Positions 23,118-32,080 of a stretch of 43,072 nucleotides of DNA are shown one piece after another (within the stretch, counting starts at the first letter, position 1; every line of letters begins with the position of its first letter). The notes under the pieces are model-generated. The model was not told the DNA's origin. It was given only the letters and a program-made list of their open reading frames with translations, and searched no databases. The stretch is from Myxosarcina sp. GA_180221_E-2-1-MAG-40_15 (GTDB lineage Bacteria; Cyanobacteriota; Cyanobacteriia; Cyanobacteriales; Xenococcaceae), in assembly GCA_020692205.1 (NCBI GenBank), contig JAIMKV010000042.1, positions 1 to 43,072 of the forward strand, in the 5' to 3' direction. The position numbers and the translations under genes are program-made.

Positions 23118-26100
23118 TTATTGCAGTACCTCTCCTGGTTTTGGTTGATATTTCAGGGCAGCAAACCAATCTTTCAAAGACTGACCTCGTTCTAGAGTTA
23201 CTTTGCCGACATCAAGAGATACTTGACTACCCTGTCCTTCTTTAAAAGTCTTTTGTAAATGTTGTAAAAGTTCTCTAATCTCAGTTCCAGTAAAACCGCA
23301 TTCTGGTGCAGCATCATAGCTAACGTCTCCAGATTCATCTGATGCTGTAACGACTAAGCTAACTCCGTAAGCATTACCCTGATATTTTTCTAGCTGCTCG
23401 ATAAACTCAAATGCTTCTTTGGCAGTAAGTCCTCGTCTTTTACAGTTCCAAGTTGCTGGCAAGTCGGGTTTAATTATGTCAATTATTCCGCCTTTTTTGC
23501 GATACTGTTCGGTGTCTATTTTTTCGACTTCAGAAACAATACCGTCGCTTTGGGCTATGGCAAGTACAAAACGAGTTGATTCAGGAACAGTAAAAGGACT
23601 ATCGTAGATACCACCATAGGATTTAGGGTCTGAACCATCGGTGGTATAGCGAATTTCACCTTTGGGAATTGCCTCAAACTCTACCTTCCACTCGTCAGAA
23701 TCTTGAAACACTCGATGTTTGAGGACAATCTTGTTGTTCCAAAGAATAGATGCACCCTGGTTGTTTTTACCCTGAGTATCAAAACACTTGAATCTCAAAC
23801 AAAGGTCTTTGGTTTTAAATGCTTTATAGCCTCCTGGTGCATTGCCTACCGAACTAGATGCTGTTGATGGTTCGCGATCGCCAATTTCATATTTGACATC
23901 ATCACCATAAACAGGACTAATTTTCAGGGTTACTTCTCCTGTATTTTCATCTCTATTAATTTCTTTAATCCCCACCGATGTTTCTGGTGGAGGTGGTTGG
24001 GTGTTAACTGCTCCCCCTTCATCAACCCAAACTTCTTGTTCGAGCATCTGTTTCTTCAATTCTTCCAGTGCTTTTGGATGGTGGAAATTCCAATCGGGTT
24101 GAGTGGCAGCACGCCGTTTTACTTCATTCCAAGAAGAAGTCTTCTGTCCCGCAAATAACCGAGCTTGACACTTTTTGCGAAAAGTTTCGGAGGCTACATC
24201 GGTGGTGAATTTTTGGACTTTTTCTAGGGTATTGCGGATCAAAGCTTCCCCATCAAACTGATTTCCTTGAAAATGAATGCGACAGTCAGTAGAGCGAAAA
24301 CCATTTTTGGAAGGATAAACCAGAGTAGTGAACGTCTCTTGTAATGCGCTGCGTAGACTTAGTTGAATCTGATCGAGGCTTTTATCGGCTTCGATGTATT
24401 GTGGATCGCGTGGTGAAATGCGATCGCTATCGAGTTCGGCTTTAATAGTCAGAATTGCCCTACGCTGCCTTGCTTGCTCAACAATTCGCTCCATCGTCTC
24501 GTGCGAACCCGTCAGAAACAAGATACGGTTTTGGTATTCTTGGTCTTCGGCAAATTTATGCCAATCTTCACTTAGTTTACTGGAAGGATTTGGCGATCGT
24601 GTTGGTTTGATGATGACTAGAGTTGCTTTATCAATCTCTAAGCTAACTTCCTCTAAGCCAGGAAGTACTTCTAATCTCTGATAACAATCCTTTGTTTTTG
24701 GTTCAAATCGTTCGGTTAAATAAGACCGTAATTCTTTAAGAGTTGTCTGTTCGTTATATGAATTAGCCAAACTGTGTAACTTGGCAGCGAGATTCTGAAC
24801 ATTTTTGAAAAACAGTCGTCCGTCTTGGCTGCGGTGGAGATACCAAGCTTGGGTAGGTAAATAGTCAACAACTGATTTCTTGATCGTAGACAAATCTCGT
24901 CTAGGGGCGCAGAGAAATCCAATTACTTCACTTTCTCGCAAACCATGGGTAGCATTGGGAATGTTAGCCAGAGATGCCACTAAAATTAACTTAGCTACAT
25001 CTTGAAAGTCCGTAGTATTTAACTTTTTATCTTGCTGTTCGGCAACAGAAAATCCCTCTTTAGCAATGTCATGAGCGATCGCTTCTCCCAAACTAGGGTT
25101 GATTGCCTTAACTTCAGACAAAATTTCATCGTTATTTAGATCGAGATCGTAGGGATGAATCAGCATCAACCTTTCTGCTTGACCAGTATCATAAATGTTG
25201 GCAACCACAGCCCTTAATAAACGTATTAAACCCCTTGTCTGCTGAAAACCTGGGTTTTCCTTAAACCGTGCGTATAAGTCTCGTATAGAGAAATGAAAAG
25301 GATATGACTCAACCAATTGAGCAGCATAAGAATCAGGAGAAACGTTAGTAACGTCCATCTCTTTCGCATCTTTTACCGATTTAGCGTAGGCATTGGCAAC
25401 GTCATTAATAACTGAATCTTCAGGAAGTTCTTCAAATAGACGTGTACGCAAAATATGATAAAGTTCACTTCCTTGAGAACTGACTGGCTCTAACCTCAAT
25501 GCCGAACGATCAGTTTCATTTTGCAGATTAGTAATTGCATTATTAAGCTGTCCCGATCCTCCTTCCCAAGAGGCTGTAAGGTCTGAAATTATTACACAGA
25601 CATTAGATAATTCTGGTCGATCAACAGCTACTAAGAGATTAGATATTGCTGTAGCCGTAGCCACTGAGAGGTCTGAGCTACCAAGAGCGCGGGTTCTAGC
25701 ATTTTCCAGATAAGGCGGTAACTCGTCCAGAAATATTAAAGTTGGTTCGCCTTGAAGCAGATTTACCCATGCGGTAACTCCAGGAGCATTCAGCGGTGCG
25801 TAATGATCGTTAAAAACTTCTTTCTTATTTAATTGCTCGGCTAATTCTCCCCAAAGACCAAACTTAGCGTCGGCTTCGCGCCCATTAAAGCCGATGACTT
25901 TTACAATACCGACTTGAGAACCTACTTCAGAGGACACGGGTGCGGAGCTTGGCTCCGCACCGTGAGATGTCCGTTTATTTCCTAATACTTTTGCTCTTAA
26001 CTCTGGATACTTCGCTAATAATCCGAGAGCAATCATGCTGTGGGTTTTACCACCACCCATTGCCTGAGCTAATAAAAATGTACCTGCCTGACTACTTGTA

Positions 26101-26282
26101 TTTTCCAGTCGCCCAAAAGCTTTATTAATGAGCGTTTCCATTCCACTTGTTATGTAGTTTTCCTCGAAGAAGCGATCGCAATCAATTCTATCCTCAAGTA
26201 AATCTGAAATATTTAAAACCACATCTCGACGAGAACGATCAAATACTGACTGGCGTGGTTTGCAAGCTTGGCTCAGATACAT
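23118..26282 (-). CDS. DUF499 ATPase, defence-associated
   Basis: A 1054-residue protein of the DUF499 (COG1483) family of AAA+-like ATPases. Walker A is AMGGGKTHS with GGGKT at 76-80, and Walker B is TLIFLDELPPYL at about 181-192. A third conserved region is LVESYPFHFSIRDLYARFKENPGFQQTRGLIRLLRAVV near 320-360. A 20-30 residue insert at about 100-123 is encoded by a palindromic repeat. The C-terminal 300 residues have a beta-rich IRYTTDGSDPKSYGGIYDSPF segment and a final helical part. It is the first gene of the operon (DUF499, S23-type, DUF3780, helicase). The family is linked by genome context to DUF1156 methyltransferases, but none is present here. Function in defence is inferred from context. 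Confidence 0.9.
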   Translation of the reverse strand: MYLSQACKPRQSVFDRSRRDVVLNISDLLEDRIDCDRFFEENYITSGMETLINKAFGRLENTSSQAGTFLLAQAMGGGKTHSMIALGLLAKYPELRAKVLGNKRTSHGAEPSSAPVSSEVGSQVGIVKVIGFNGREADAKFGLWGELAEQLNKKEVFNDHYAPLNAPGVTAWVNLLQGEPTLIFLDELPPYLENARTRALGSSDLSVATATAISNLLVAVDRPELSNVCVIISDLTASWEGGSGQLNNAITNLQNETDRSALRLEPVSSQGSELYHILRTRLFEELPEDSVINDVANAYAKSVKDAKEMDVTNVSPDSYAAQLVESYPFHFSIRDLYARFKENPGFQQTRGLIRLLRAVVANIYDTGQAERLMLIHPYDLDLNNDEILSEVKAINPSLGEAIAHDIAKEGFSVAEQQDKKLNTTDFQDVAKLILVASLANIPNATHGLRESEVIGFLCAPRRDLSTIKKSVVDYLPTQAWYLHRSQDGRLFFKNVQNLAAKLHSLANSYNEQTTLKELRSYLTERFEPKTKDCYQRLEVLPGLEEVSLEIDKATLVIIKPTRSPNPSSKLSEDWHKFAEDQEYQNRILFLTGSHETMERIVEQARQRRAILTIKAELDSDRISPRDPQYIEADKSLDQIQLSLRSALQETFTTLVYPSKNGFRSTDCRIHFQGNQFDGEALIRNTLEKVQKFTTDVASETFRKKCQARLFAGQKTSSWNEVKRRAATQPDWNFHHPKALEELKKQMLEQEVWVDEGGAVNTQPPPPETSVGIKEINRDENTGEVTLKISPVYGDDVKYEIGDREPSTASSSVGNAPGGYKAFKTKDLCLRFKCFDTQGKNNQGASILWNNKIVLKHRVFQDSDEWKVEFEAIPKGEIRYTTDGSDPKSYGGIYDSPFTVPESTRFVLAIAQSDGIVSEVEKIDTEQYRKKGGIIDIIKPDLPATWNCKRRGLTAKEAFEFIEQLEKYQGNAYGVSLVVTASDESGDVSYDAAPECGFTGTEIRELLQHLQKTFKEGQGSQVSLDVGKVTLERGQSLKDWFAALKYQPKPGEVLQ
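25932..25972. repeat. In-frame palindromic repeat within the DUF499 gene
   Basis: GGTGCGGAGC (25939-25948) and GCTCCGCACC (25952-25961) form a perfect 10-bp stem with a 3-base loop, with outer GGACA/TGTCC arms. It is far richer in G+C than the surrounding gene and encodes a low-complexity SHGAEPSSAPVSS stretch shortly after Walker A. It looks like an insertion of a dispersed hairpin element that kept the frame. Confidence 0.75.
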
Positions 26283-26417
26283 ATATACACTCTTGGGAAA
26301 TCACTAAGTTAGGCGACATCTCGCTATTGGATTAACCTATGATTCCCAAAAAAGATTTAGAAAAAACATTCATTAAGAAAATCTAAAATAATTTACGGAA
26401 GACTACAAATGTAATCA

Positions 26418-26711
26418 ATGTGGTGTTGCGATCGCCTTCGCCAACAACGCGCTAAATTATCTTCTCTGACGGAAAAGGAGATGGAGAGCATAGCTAAGAT
26501 TGTCAAGGTTGCGGTAGATCTACCTCTCTACATGAATGATAATCGCGGAATCAATGTAGCGAGAATTGCTTCTGAGGCTCGTCAAGTCAAAGCTAGAGAG
26601 GGCAAACTGGGCTTGGTAATTGTCGATTATTTACAAATGATGGCATCTGATAATGGTGGTAATCGCAGTTATGAACTCGGTGATGTGAGTCGAGGACAAA
26701 TCTCCAGGTTG
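26418..26711 (+). pseudogene. DnaB-like replicative helicase fragment
   Basis: The frame reads SSLTEKEMESIAKIVKVAVD, then DLPLYMNDNRGINVARIASEAR, KLGLVIVDYLQMM (Walker B region) and NRSYELGDVSRG. These are consecutive motifs of the DnaB C-terminal ATPase domain between Walker A and motif H4. Walker A, the N-terminal domain and the end are missing. The homology stops at about 26700-26711, exactly where a truncated integrase begins on the other strand. It is probably a relic of a mobile element or prophage. Confidence 0.7.
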
Positions 26712-27266
26712 ACATAAGCCGTATCTTCTAAATGCTGTACTTACTCTATGCCCCAAGTCGCGATTATTTTGACCCGTGACTTGGGGTAAATCTATGTGTT
26801 TATATAACTCCCATTCTTTGTACCATTCAGGATATAAGCAGTAGATCCTGCGAATACCATAATGATTTTTGCGGTAAGTGGATATCAAATGCCCTGGCGG
26901 TTCAAGCAAACTATCTAAATCAACATGAAATAGCTCATGATTCGATATGCCATAAGCAGCTATCAACCCAAAAGCACGTTGCCAATGAGGATTTGGTATT
27001 GACCAGTAATGCTTAATTATTTCTTCTTCAAACTCTTCGATCCAATAACCAGAGCGATCGCGATTTTTTGATTGACTGCTACCCCATTCATCCCACCTAA
27101 ACTCTTTTAAGGCTAATTGACTTGCTAGCTTTTGGGCTTGTTTTTCTGCGCTTTGAATTCCCGCAGCATTACAATAAATCCCTAGACTAACTATCTGCTG
27201 AGAATCTTTATCATTCCCTTTCTTTGGGGGAAGCATTCCCCTGAGTGATAATTTCTGACCTCGTTT
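26712..27266 (-). pseudogene. Tyrosine recombinase (integrase), truncated at both ends
   Basis: The readable part contains KRGQKLSLRG, MLPPKKGNDKD, a core-binding region and the start of the catalytic domain (WQRAFGLIAAYGISNHELFH, then VSTAFRRYGL). This is the pattern of cyanobacterial phage-type integrases. The motif that should follow FRRYGL (LRHA with the second catalytic Arg, and the Tyr) is lost at the junction with the dnaB fragment. At the 5' side an in-frame TAA (27267-27269) precedes KRGQKLSLRG, and no start is found for the missing N terminus; ATG 27236 is internal. It therefore cannot be active. It lies 200 bases from the 3' end of a tRNA-Met gene, the usual place for an element integrase. 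Confidence 0.8.
27039..27131. repeat. Right copy of the 93-bp direct repeat
   Basis: It matches 18618-18710 in the same orientation at 88 of 93 positions, and lies within the integrase remnant. Together the two copies frame about 8.4 kb with all defence genes. Confidence 0.9.
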
Positions 27267-27467
27267 TTAAATATCTTGATTCCAGAGTTTGAGGTCTTAA
27301 GCCTACTGTTGGCTTTCTCTAGAAGAATGGCTAACTTATCCAAGCTCTAAAACTGATCTAATTTTAGAGCATTTTTAAGAGTATTTGGTCGGTTTTAAGA
27401 GTTTTAATGATACTGCTAGAAACTCTTAACTATTGCTATCATTGGCTCTAAGCCTTGTTTTTTAAAG

Positions 27468-27541
27468 TGTCAGAGGGGAGACTTGAACTCCCGACCCTCG
27501 GCTTATGAGTCCGATGCTCTAACCAACTGAGCTACTCTGAC
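27468..27541 (-). tRNA. tRNA-Met (CAT anticodon)
   Basis: The minus strand folds into a complete cloverleaf: a 7-bp acceptor stem GTCAGAG/CTCTGAC, D arm GCTC...GAGC, anticodon loop CTCATAA with CAT at 27505-27507, and T arm GGGAG TTCAAGT CTCCC. Discriminator A follows, and CCA is not encoded. The top anticodon-stem pair at the loop (A31-G39) is a mismatch. CAT could also mark a lysidine-modified tRNA-Ile, but the body favours elongator Met. Its 3' end faces the integrase remnant. Confidence 0.9.
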
Positions 27542-27788
27542 TTATTTGACACAATACTATGTAAATATAACAAAAATAGGTAATTAAGTAAAATTTATTT
27601 TCTGAGGCTAAATTACTATTATTTTGTCAAGTGTACTTAAAAGTTGGCGATCGCAGTTAATGAATATTCATGCCAGTAGAAGCAATAAGCCGATGTCAAT
27701 CAAACTTAATCCCAGTTAGAAATTTGGTTAAAATACCCAAGCAAGAGATAATAAATAATAGATTTAGTGAATTATATTTTCTTGCTAT

Positions 27789-28718
27789 ATGGTACAAGCC
27801 GATAAGAAACCCAGAGAGCCAGAAACACTTACCATATTTGACTTAAACAGCTATTTGAAGCAGCAAAAAACGTTAGTCGAACAGGCATTGGAGCGCTCAA
27901 TTACGGTGACTAAACCTGAAAAGATATATGAGGCGATGCGCTATTCTTTGCTTGCCGGTGGCAAAAGGCTACGTCCGATTCTGTGTTTGGCAACTTGCGA
28001 TCTGACTGGCGGCAAGTCAGAAATGGCGATGCCGACTGCCTGTGCCTTGGAAATGATTCATACGATGTCTTTAATTCACGACGATCTTCCCGCAATGGAT
28101 AATGACGATTTTCGTCGGGGCAAACCAACTAACCATAAGGTATATGGCGACGATATCGCGATTTTGGCAGGCGATGGTTTATTGGCTTATGCCTTTGAAT
28201 ATGTTGCTACTAAAACTAAAAATGTTGCTCCAGAAAACATTGTACGGGTAGTAGCTTGTTTAGGTCGTACTGTGGGTGCAGCGGGTTTGGTTGGCGGACA
28301 GGTACTGGATCTAGAATCTGAAGGAAAAACAGATATTACCGCCGAAACCTTGAGCTTTATTCATACTCATAAAACTGGGGCGTTATTAGAGGCATCTGTT
28401 GTATCTGGAGCGATACTAGCTAATGCTTCAGAAGCAGATATAAAGCGACTATCGCAGTATGCGCAAAATATTGGTCTAGCTTTTCAGATAATTGATGATA
28501 TTTTAGATATTACCGCCACAGATGAACAGTTAGGCAAAACCGCTGGTAAAGATCTAGAGGCGCAAAAGGCTACTTATCCTAGTCTATGGGGATTGGAAAA
28601 ATCACAGCTCAAAGCACGGGAATTAGTAGATAGTGCGATCGCTCAGTTATCTGTATATGGAGCCAAGGCTGAGCCACTAAGAGCTGTGGCTAACTACATA
28701 GTGACCCGAGACCGCTAA
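27789..28718 (+). CDS. crtE: Geranylgeranyl diphosphate synthase
   Basis: A 309-residue trans-prenyltransferase that condenses DMAPP/IPP units to GGPP, the precursor of carotenoids, phytyl chains and quinones. First Asp-rich motif [11 protein letters not shown] (Asp98-Asp107) and second DDILD (236-240) are intact, as are GGKRLRP (58-63), the KTGALLEAS region and a C-terminal R. The lack of a bulky aromatic five residues before the first motif (Met93 and neighbours) fits a C20 product. The N-terminal 12 residues are variable. The gene lies 48 bases upstream of a divergent PAP2 protein, an arrangement common in cyanobacteria, and both are probably cotranscribed. Confidence 0.95.
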   Translation: MVQADKKPREPETLTIFDLNSYLKQQKTLVEQALERSITVTKPEKIYEAMRYSLLAGGKRLRPILCLATCDLTGGKSEMAMPTACALEMIHTMSLIHDDLPAMDNDDFRRGKPTNHKVYGDDIAILAGDGLLAYAFEYVATKTKNVAPENIVRVVACLGRTVGAAGLVGGQVLDLESEGKTDITAETLSFIHTHKTGALLEASVVSGAILANASEADIKRLSQYAQNIGLAFQIIDDILDITATDEQLGKTAGKDLEAQKATYPSLWGLEKSQLKARELVDSAIAQLSVYGAKAEPLRAVANYIVTRDR

Positions 28719-28765
28719 GAAAATCCACTTATATTAAAGTTTTTTGGGGCAAATAAAGACAAACT

Positions 28766-29233
28766 ATGCAGGAAGTTGCTGATATCTTACACAATCAGAT
28801 ATTATTAGTCGCACTTATAGCCTGTATTACAGCTCAGGGATTGAAGTTGGTAATTGACTTGATGCGAAGTCGGAAGTTAAACGTTACCTATCTACTCTCT
28901 CCTGGCGGAATGCCTAGCGCGCACTCAGCTTTAGTTGGTGCGTTGGCTACTAGTGTTGGCTTAACGAAGGGATTATCTTCTGCCGAATTTGCGATCGCCT
29001 GTCTATTTGCCATTATTGTCATGTACGATGCAGCAGGAGTGCGCCAGGCAGCAGGAAAACAAGCAAGAATACTTAATCAAATCATTGATGAATTATTTCA
29101 GGAAGAACATAATCTCAACGAAGAAAGATTAAAAGAGCTGCTGGGACATACTCCTTTCCAGGTTTTAGTTGGTCTTAGCTTAGGAATTAGTATTGCTATG
29201 GTCTTTTCTAAATATGTCTGGGTAGTTAGTTGA
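28766..29233 (+). CDS. Divergent PAP2-family membrane protein (DUF212)
   Basis: A 155-residue integral membrane protein with about four hydrophobic segments. LSPGGMPSAHSALVGALATSVGL carries the S-A-H motif of phosphatidic acid phosphatase type 2 proteins. YDAAGVRQAAGKQARILNQI and LKELLGHTPFQVLVG complete the DUF212 pattern. Only part of the PAP2 catalytic signature is present, so the substrate is uncertain; a lipid or polyprenyl phosphate phosphatase role is plausible next to crtE but is inferred. It is conserved in plants and cyanobacteria. The start at the ATG at 28766 follows the upstream stop by 47 bases. Confidence 0.85.
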   Translation: MQEVADILHNQILLVALIACITAQGLKLVIDLMRSRKLNVTYLLSPGGMPSAHSALVGALATSVGLTKGLSSAEFAIACLFAIIVMYDAAGVRQAAGKQARILNQIIDELFQEEHNLNEERLKELLGHTPFQVLVGLSLGISIAMVFSKYVWVVS

Positions 29234-29451
29234 ATTGGCGATACTTGCTAAGTAAGCGTGATTTAGGTCAAAATAATCATCAAAAATAAGATATTTAATT
29301 TCTTCAGAATAAATTTATTCATCTGTACAAATAAGATGTTTTACTCTGGTAACTGCTGCCCAGAGATATCGAGCTGGAGCATCAGCTTATCTTTACGATT
29401 TGAGTAATTTAGATTAATAATCTATAGCAGTTAATTGTCTTATGCAAGCCC

Positions 29452-30255
29452 ATGCTGATGAATACTAGTTATCAATCCCTGTCTTTGCAGCCACAGAGTT
29501 TTACTAAAAAAGTTATTGTAGCTCATTATCATTTATTTAAAAATGCTGGAACTTCTGTAGATGCTATTTTAGACCATAATTTCAATTCGGATTGGCGCAA
29601 AATTGAGTTTGGCAAGATTGATCGCCAATCAAATTCTCAACTGGTTCAAAATTGGCTGTTAGCTCATCAGTCAATCTCGGCTTTTTCCTCTCATACCGCC
29701 ATGTTTCCTCTGCCAGCGATCACTAATATTTCTTTGATCCCGATGATCTTTCTGCGCCATCCGATTGATCGACTATGGTCTGTGTATAAATTTGAACGTC
29801 AGCATAAAAAGATTCTCAATGAAAGTATTAAACTGGCGCAAGAACATGATTTTGCTGGCTATCTCAATTATCAACTAGACCAGACTCAGAATCGCTCCTG
29901 TCGTAATTTCCAGACATATAGATTTTCTTGGTTAAATTCTCAGCCCAACTTGACCGAATTTGAACAGGCGATGCATGGTTTAGATTCTCTACCCATAGTT
30001 GGAATTGTCGAAGAGTTTGACTTATCAATGAAGCTTTATCAAAAGGCGATCGCTCAATATTATCCATCTTTTCAGCTCAAATCAGTTCATAAAAATATCA
30101 CGTCGCAGCAAAACCTATCTTTAGCAGCAAAACTCGATTTGATTCAGTCTAATCTAGATCGGGCGACCTATCAAAGATTGCTCGACTCTAACCGTGACGA
30201 TCTACAACTGTATGAAGCAGCTAAGCGCAAATTATCTGGCTGCGTTCACCGATGA
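29452..30255 (+). CDS. Sulfotransferase family 2-like protein
   Basis: A 267-residue protein with the two PAPS-binding signatures of the sulfotransferase-2 superfamily: HYHLFKNAGTSVDAIL (5'-phosphosulfate loop, about residues 25-40) and MIFLRHPIDRLWSVYKFER (3'-phosphate site, about 98-115). VGIVEEFDLSMKLYQ is also typical. The substrate is probably an extracellular or capsular polysaccharide, or a lipid; that is inferred, since no glycosyltransferases are nearby. No signal peptide is seen. The starting ATG at 29452 has a second ATG two codons later. It stands alone with a 218-base upstream gap. Confidence 0.78.
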   Translation: MLMNTSYQSLSLQPQSFTKKVIVAHYHLFKNAGTSVDAILDHNFNSDWRKIEFGKIDRQSNSQLVQNWLLAHQSISAFSSHTAMFPLPAITNISLIPMIFLRHPIDRLWSVYKFERQHKKILNESIKLAQEHDFAGYLNYQLDQTQNRSCRNFQTYRFSWLNSQPNLTEFEQAMHGLDSLPIVGIVEEFDLSMKLYQKAIAQYYPSFQLKSVHKNITSQQNLSLAAKLDLIQSNLDRATYQRLLDSNRDDLQLYEAAKRKLSGCVHR

Positions 30256-30289
30256 ATTAATAATTATCCATTGGTAACAAAACTATAGC

Positions 30290-32080
30290 TTAGTTATCTT
30301 TGAGCTTAAACTGATCAAACTTAATCGCGTCAGAATTTGGCTGACGAGTATCATAGCGATAGCTAGTAACGATTCCTGTTGCGGTATCAAAAATACTAAA
30401 GACTGTGATGTCGTTACTGGCAATATAGGGTAACGGTTGCCCAGAATCATCAAGCAAAGGAGCAATATTTGGCACAATAGGAGGTAAACCGTTAGGATTA
30501 CCAGTTGCAGCAAAGTTTTGCTCGCTGTAGGTTGGAATTTCGCGTTTATTACCTCCTACGTGCGCTCCATAGCTATTACCTACGTTAGAAGATTCTAAAA
30601 AATGCATCCCTGAATCACTTTGAAACCGATTCCAAAGATGGGAATGTCCATAATAAGCTAGCTGCACTCCTGCTGATTCTAGGAGAGGAATCAAATCGCG
30701 GATGATATAGTCATTGTCAAGCGGATAATCATAATAGCGGGACTGCAATGTGCCATCATCTGTGTAATATAGCTTAGGTTGCGGATCAGTATAGGGCGGA
30801 ACAATATTTCCCCCTAGACTGTGAGGTGGATGATGGAACATGACTATTTTGTATTTAGCCTGTTGATATGCTTTGCTTTGTAATTCCTGGTTTAACCACT
30901 CATATTGAGGACTACCTGGAGCGATGGGTTCAAAGATATGCTGTCCATATCCCCAAGCTTGAGGATGATCTAGCTCGGCATTGCTTTCTTTGTATCTACC
31001 CTGAGCATCGGCTTCTAAGCTAGGACTACGCCAAATATTAGTCACATAGAGCGAGATTAGTCTAATATCGCCAAAGGTTGTCGCGTAATAACTCCCGCCA
31101 GCGCTACTTTGAGGCAAAGTGAAAATTTCTTCGTAGGTATCAGTGTTAAAAGAATTATTTTTAATCCAGTCGGCTTCTAGCTGTGAATTATTTGTCGGAT
31201 TGACTTTAGCAGCTTGCGATCGATAAAATTCTTGGGCAACCTGACGAGGATGAGGCTGGTTAAACTCTTGCTTGAGCGTACGATCAGGGGATACTTTTCC
31301 CATCACTTCATGATTACCTATGGCGGTAAAAAGAGGCGCGTGCTGAATTATTTCTCCTCCATGATAGGTAGTCGTAATACCGTTACGTTCGAGCTTGTAG
31401 TTAGCTTTCCCTTGAAGACTGGGAAAAAATGCGCCACCTTGAAGATCGTCAAACCATTCAGAAGCTCGATCTGGAACATTAACCAAGTCTCCAGGAAAAA
31501 AAACTGCATCGACTTGACCCACGATTTTGACCACCTGAGACAAGTTAGCAGTGGTCATCGGCATTAACTGATGATCGGAGGTGAGGAGAATTTTGAGTGC
31601 AGTTTCTGTTGTCGGCTGGCTAGTTAGGGTAAAGATCTTGCTACTGACAACTTGTCGATCGCAAATGCTTTCAACTTGATATGGTACTCGTTGATTAGGT
31701 GTTAAACCCACTATTACGGCTTCGTGTCGCCAGATATCTCGAAAAGATTTAGCAGGAGGATCATCTAGTTGAGAATCTGGATCTTCGCGTACTCGACTTA
31801 ACTTAGTGGTTTTGGCGATCGCCTGTCGTTTTAGTTGACTACCATATTTAACCAGATGACGTTGTAAGATGAGGTCGCTTGGCTGATCGCCTTTAAATTC
31901 TGTGAACCAGACTACGTTTACGGTATTTTCAGTAGGTAACTGGAGAAAAGGATCGCTTAAAAGCGAGATCTCACTAGCTGTTTCTGGTTGTTTTTGCGAG
32001 GCAAGACTCATGGATAAATAATTAATAGCGATCAACGCCAAGATTGTCAGAGACACCAATACTAGTTTAGCGATTTTCAT
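30290..32080 (-). CDS. Secreted calcineurin-like metallophosphoesterase (purple acid phosphatase-like)
   Basis: A 596-residue protein with an N-terminal signal or anchor helix (residues 4-26). A fibronectin-like region at about 40-150 resembles the N-terminal domain of purple acid phosphatases. A metallophosphoesterase core follows: TSDH (Asp169, His170), PGDLVN (Gly196-Asp198), GNHE (255-258), FHHPPH (His416, His417) and YGHSHLW (478-483). All ligands of the binuclear metal site are in place except that the usual Tyr ligand of purple acid phosphatase is not evident. It is likely periplasmic or outer-surface. Phosphate scavenging or phosphodiester hydrolysis is plausible. It is convergent with the sulfotransferase-like gene, and its upstream side faces an 800-base gap. 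Confidence 0.85.
   Translation of the reverse strand: MKIAKLVLVSLTILALIAINYLSMSLASQKQPETASEISLLSDPFLQLPTENTVNVVWFTEFKGDQPSDLILQRHLVKYGSQLKRQAIAKTTKLSRVREDPDSQLDDPPAKSFRDIWRHEAVIVGLTPNQRVPYQVESICDRQVVSSKIFTLTSQPTTETALKILLTSDHQLMPMTTANLSQVVKIVGQVDAVFFPGDLVNVPDRASEWFDDLQGGAFFPSLQGKANYKLERNGITTTYHGGEIIQHAPLFTAIGNHEVMGKVSPDRTLKQEFNQPHPRQVAQEFYRSQAAKVNPTNNSQLEADWIKNNSFNTDTYEEIFTLPQSSAGGSYYATTFGDIRLISLYVTNIWRSPSLEADAQGRYKESNAELDHPQAWGYGQHIFEPIAPGSPQYEWLNQELQSKAYQQAKYKIVMFHHPPHSLGGNIVPPYTDPQPKLYYTDDGTLQSRYYDYPLDNDYIIRDLIPLLESAGVQLAYYGHSHLWNRFQSDSGMHFLESSNVGNSYGAHVGGNKREIPTYSEQNFAATGNPNGLPPIVPNIAPLLDDSGQPLPYIASNDITVFSIFDTATGIVTSYRYDTRQPNSDAIKFDQFKLKDN

Noticed and set aside
23017-23169. N-terminal extension of the four-helix-bundle protein to 23169
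   Set aside because: The extra 51 residues come from the heptamer array and from the end of the DUF499 gene in another frame; the ATG at 23016 matches the family start.
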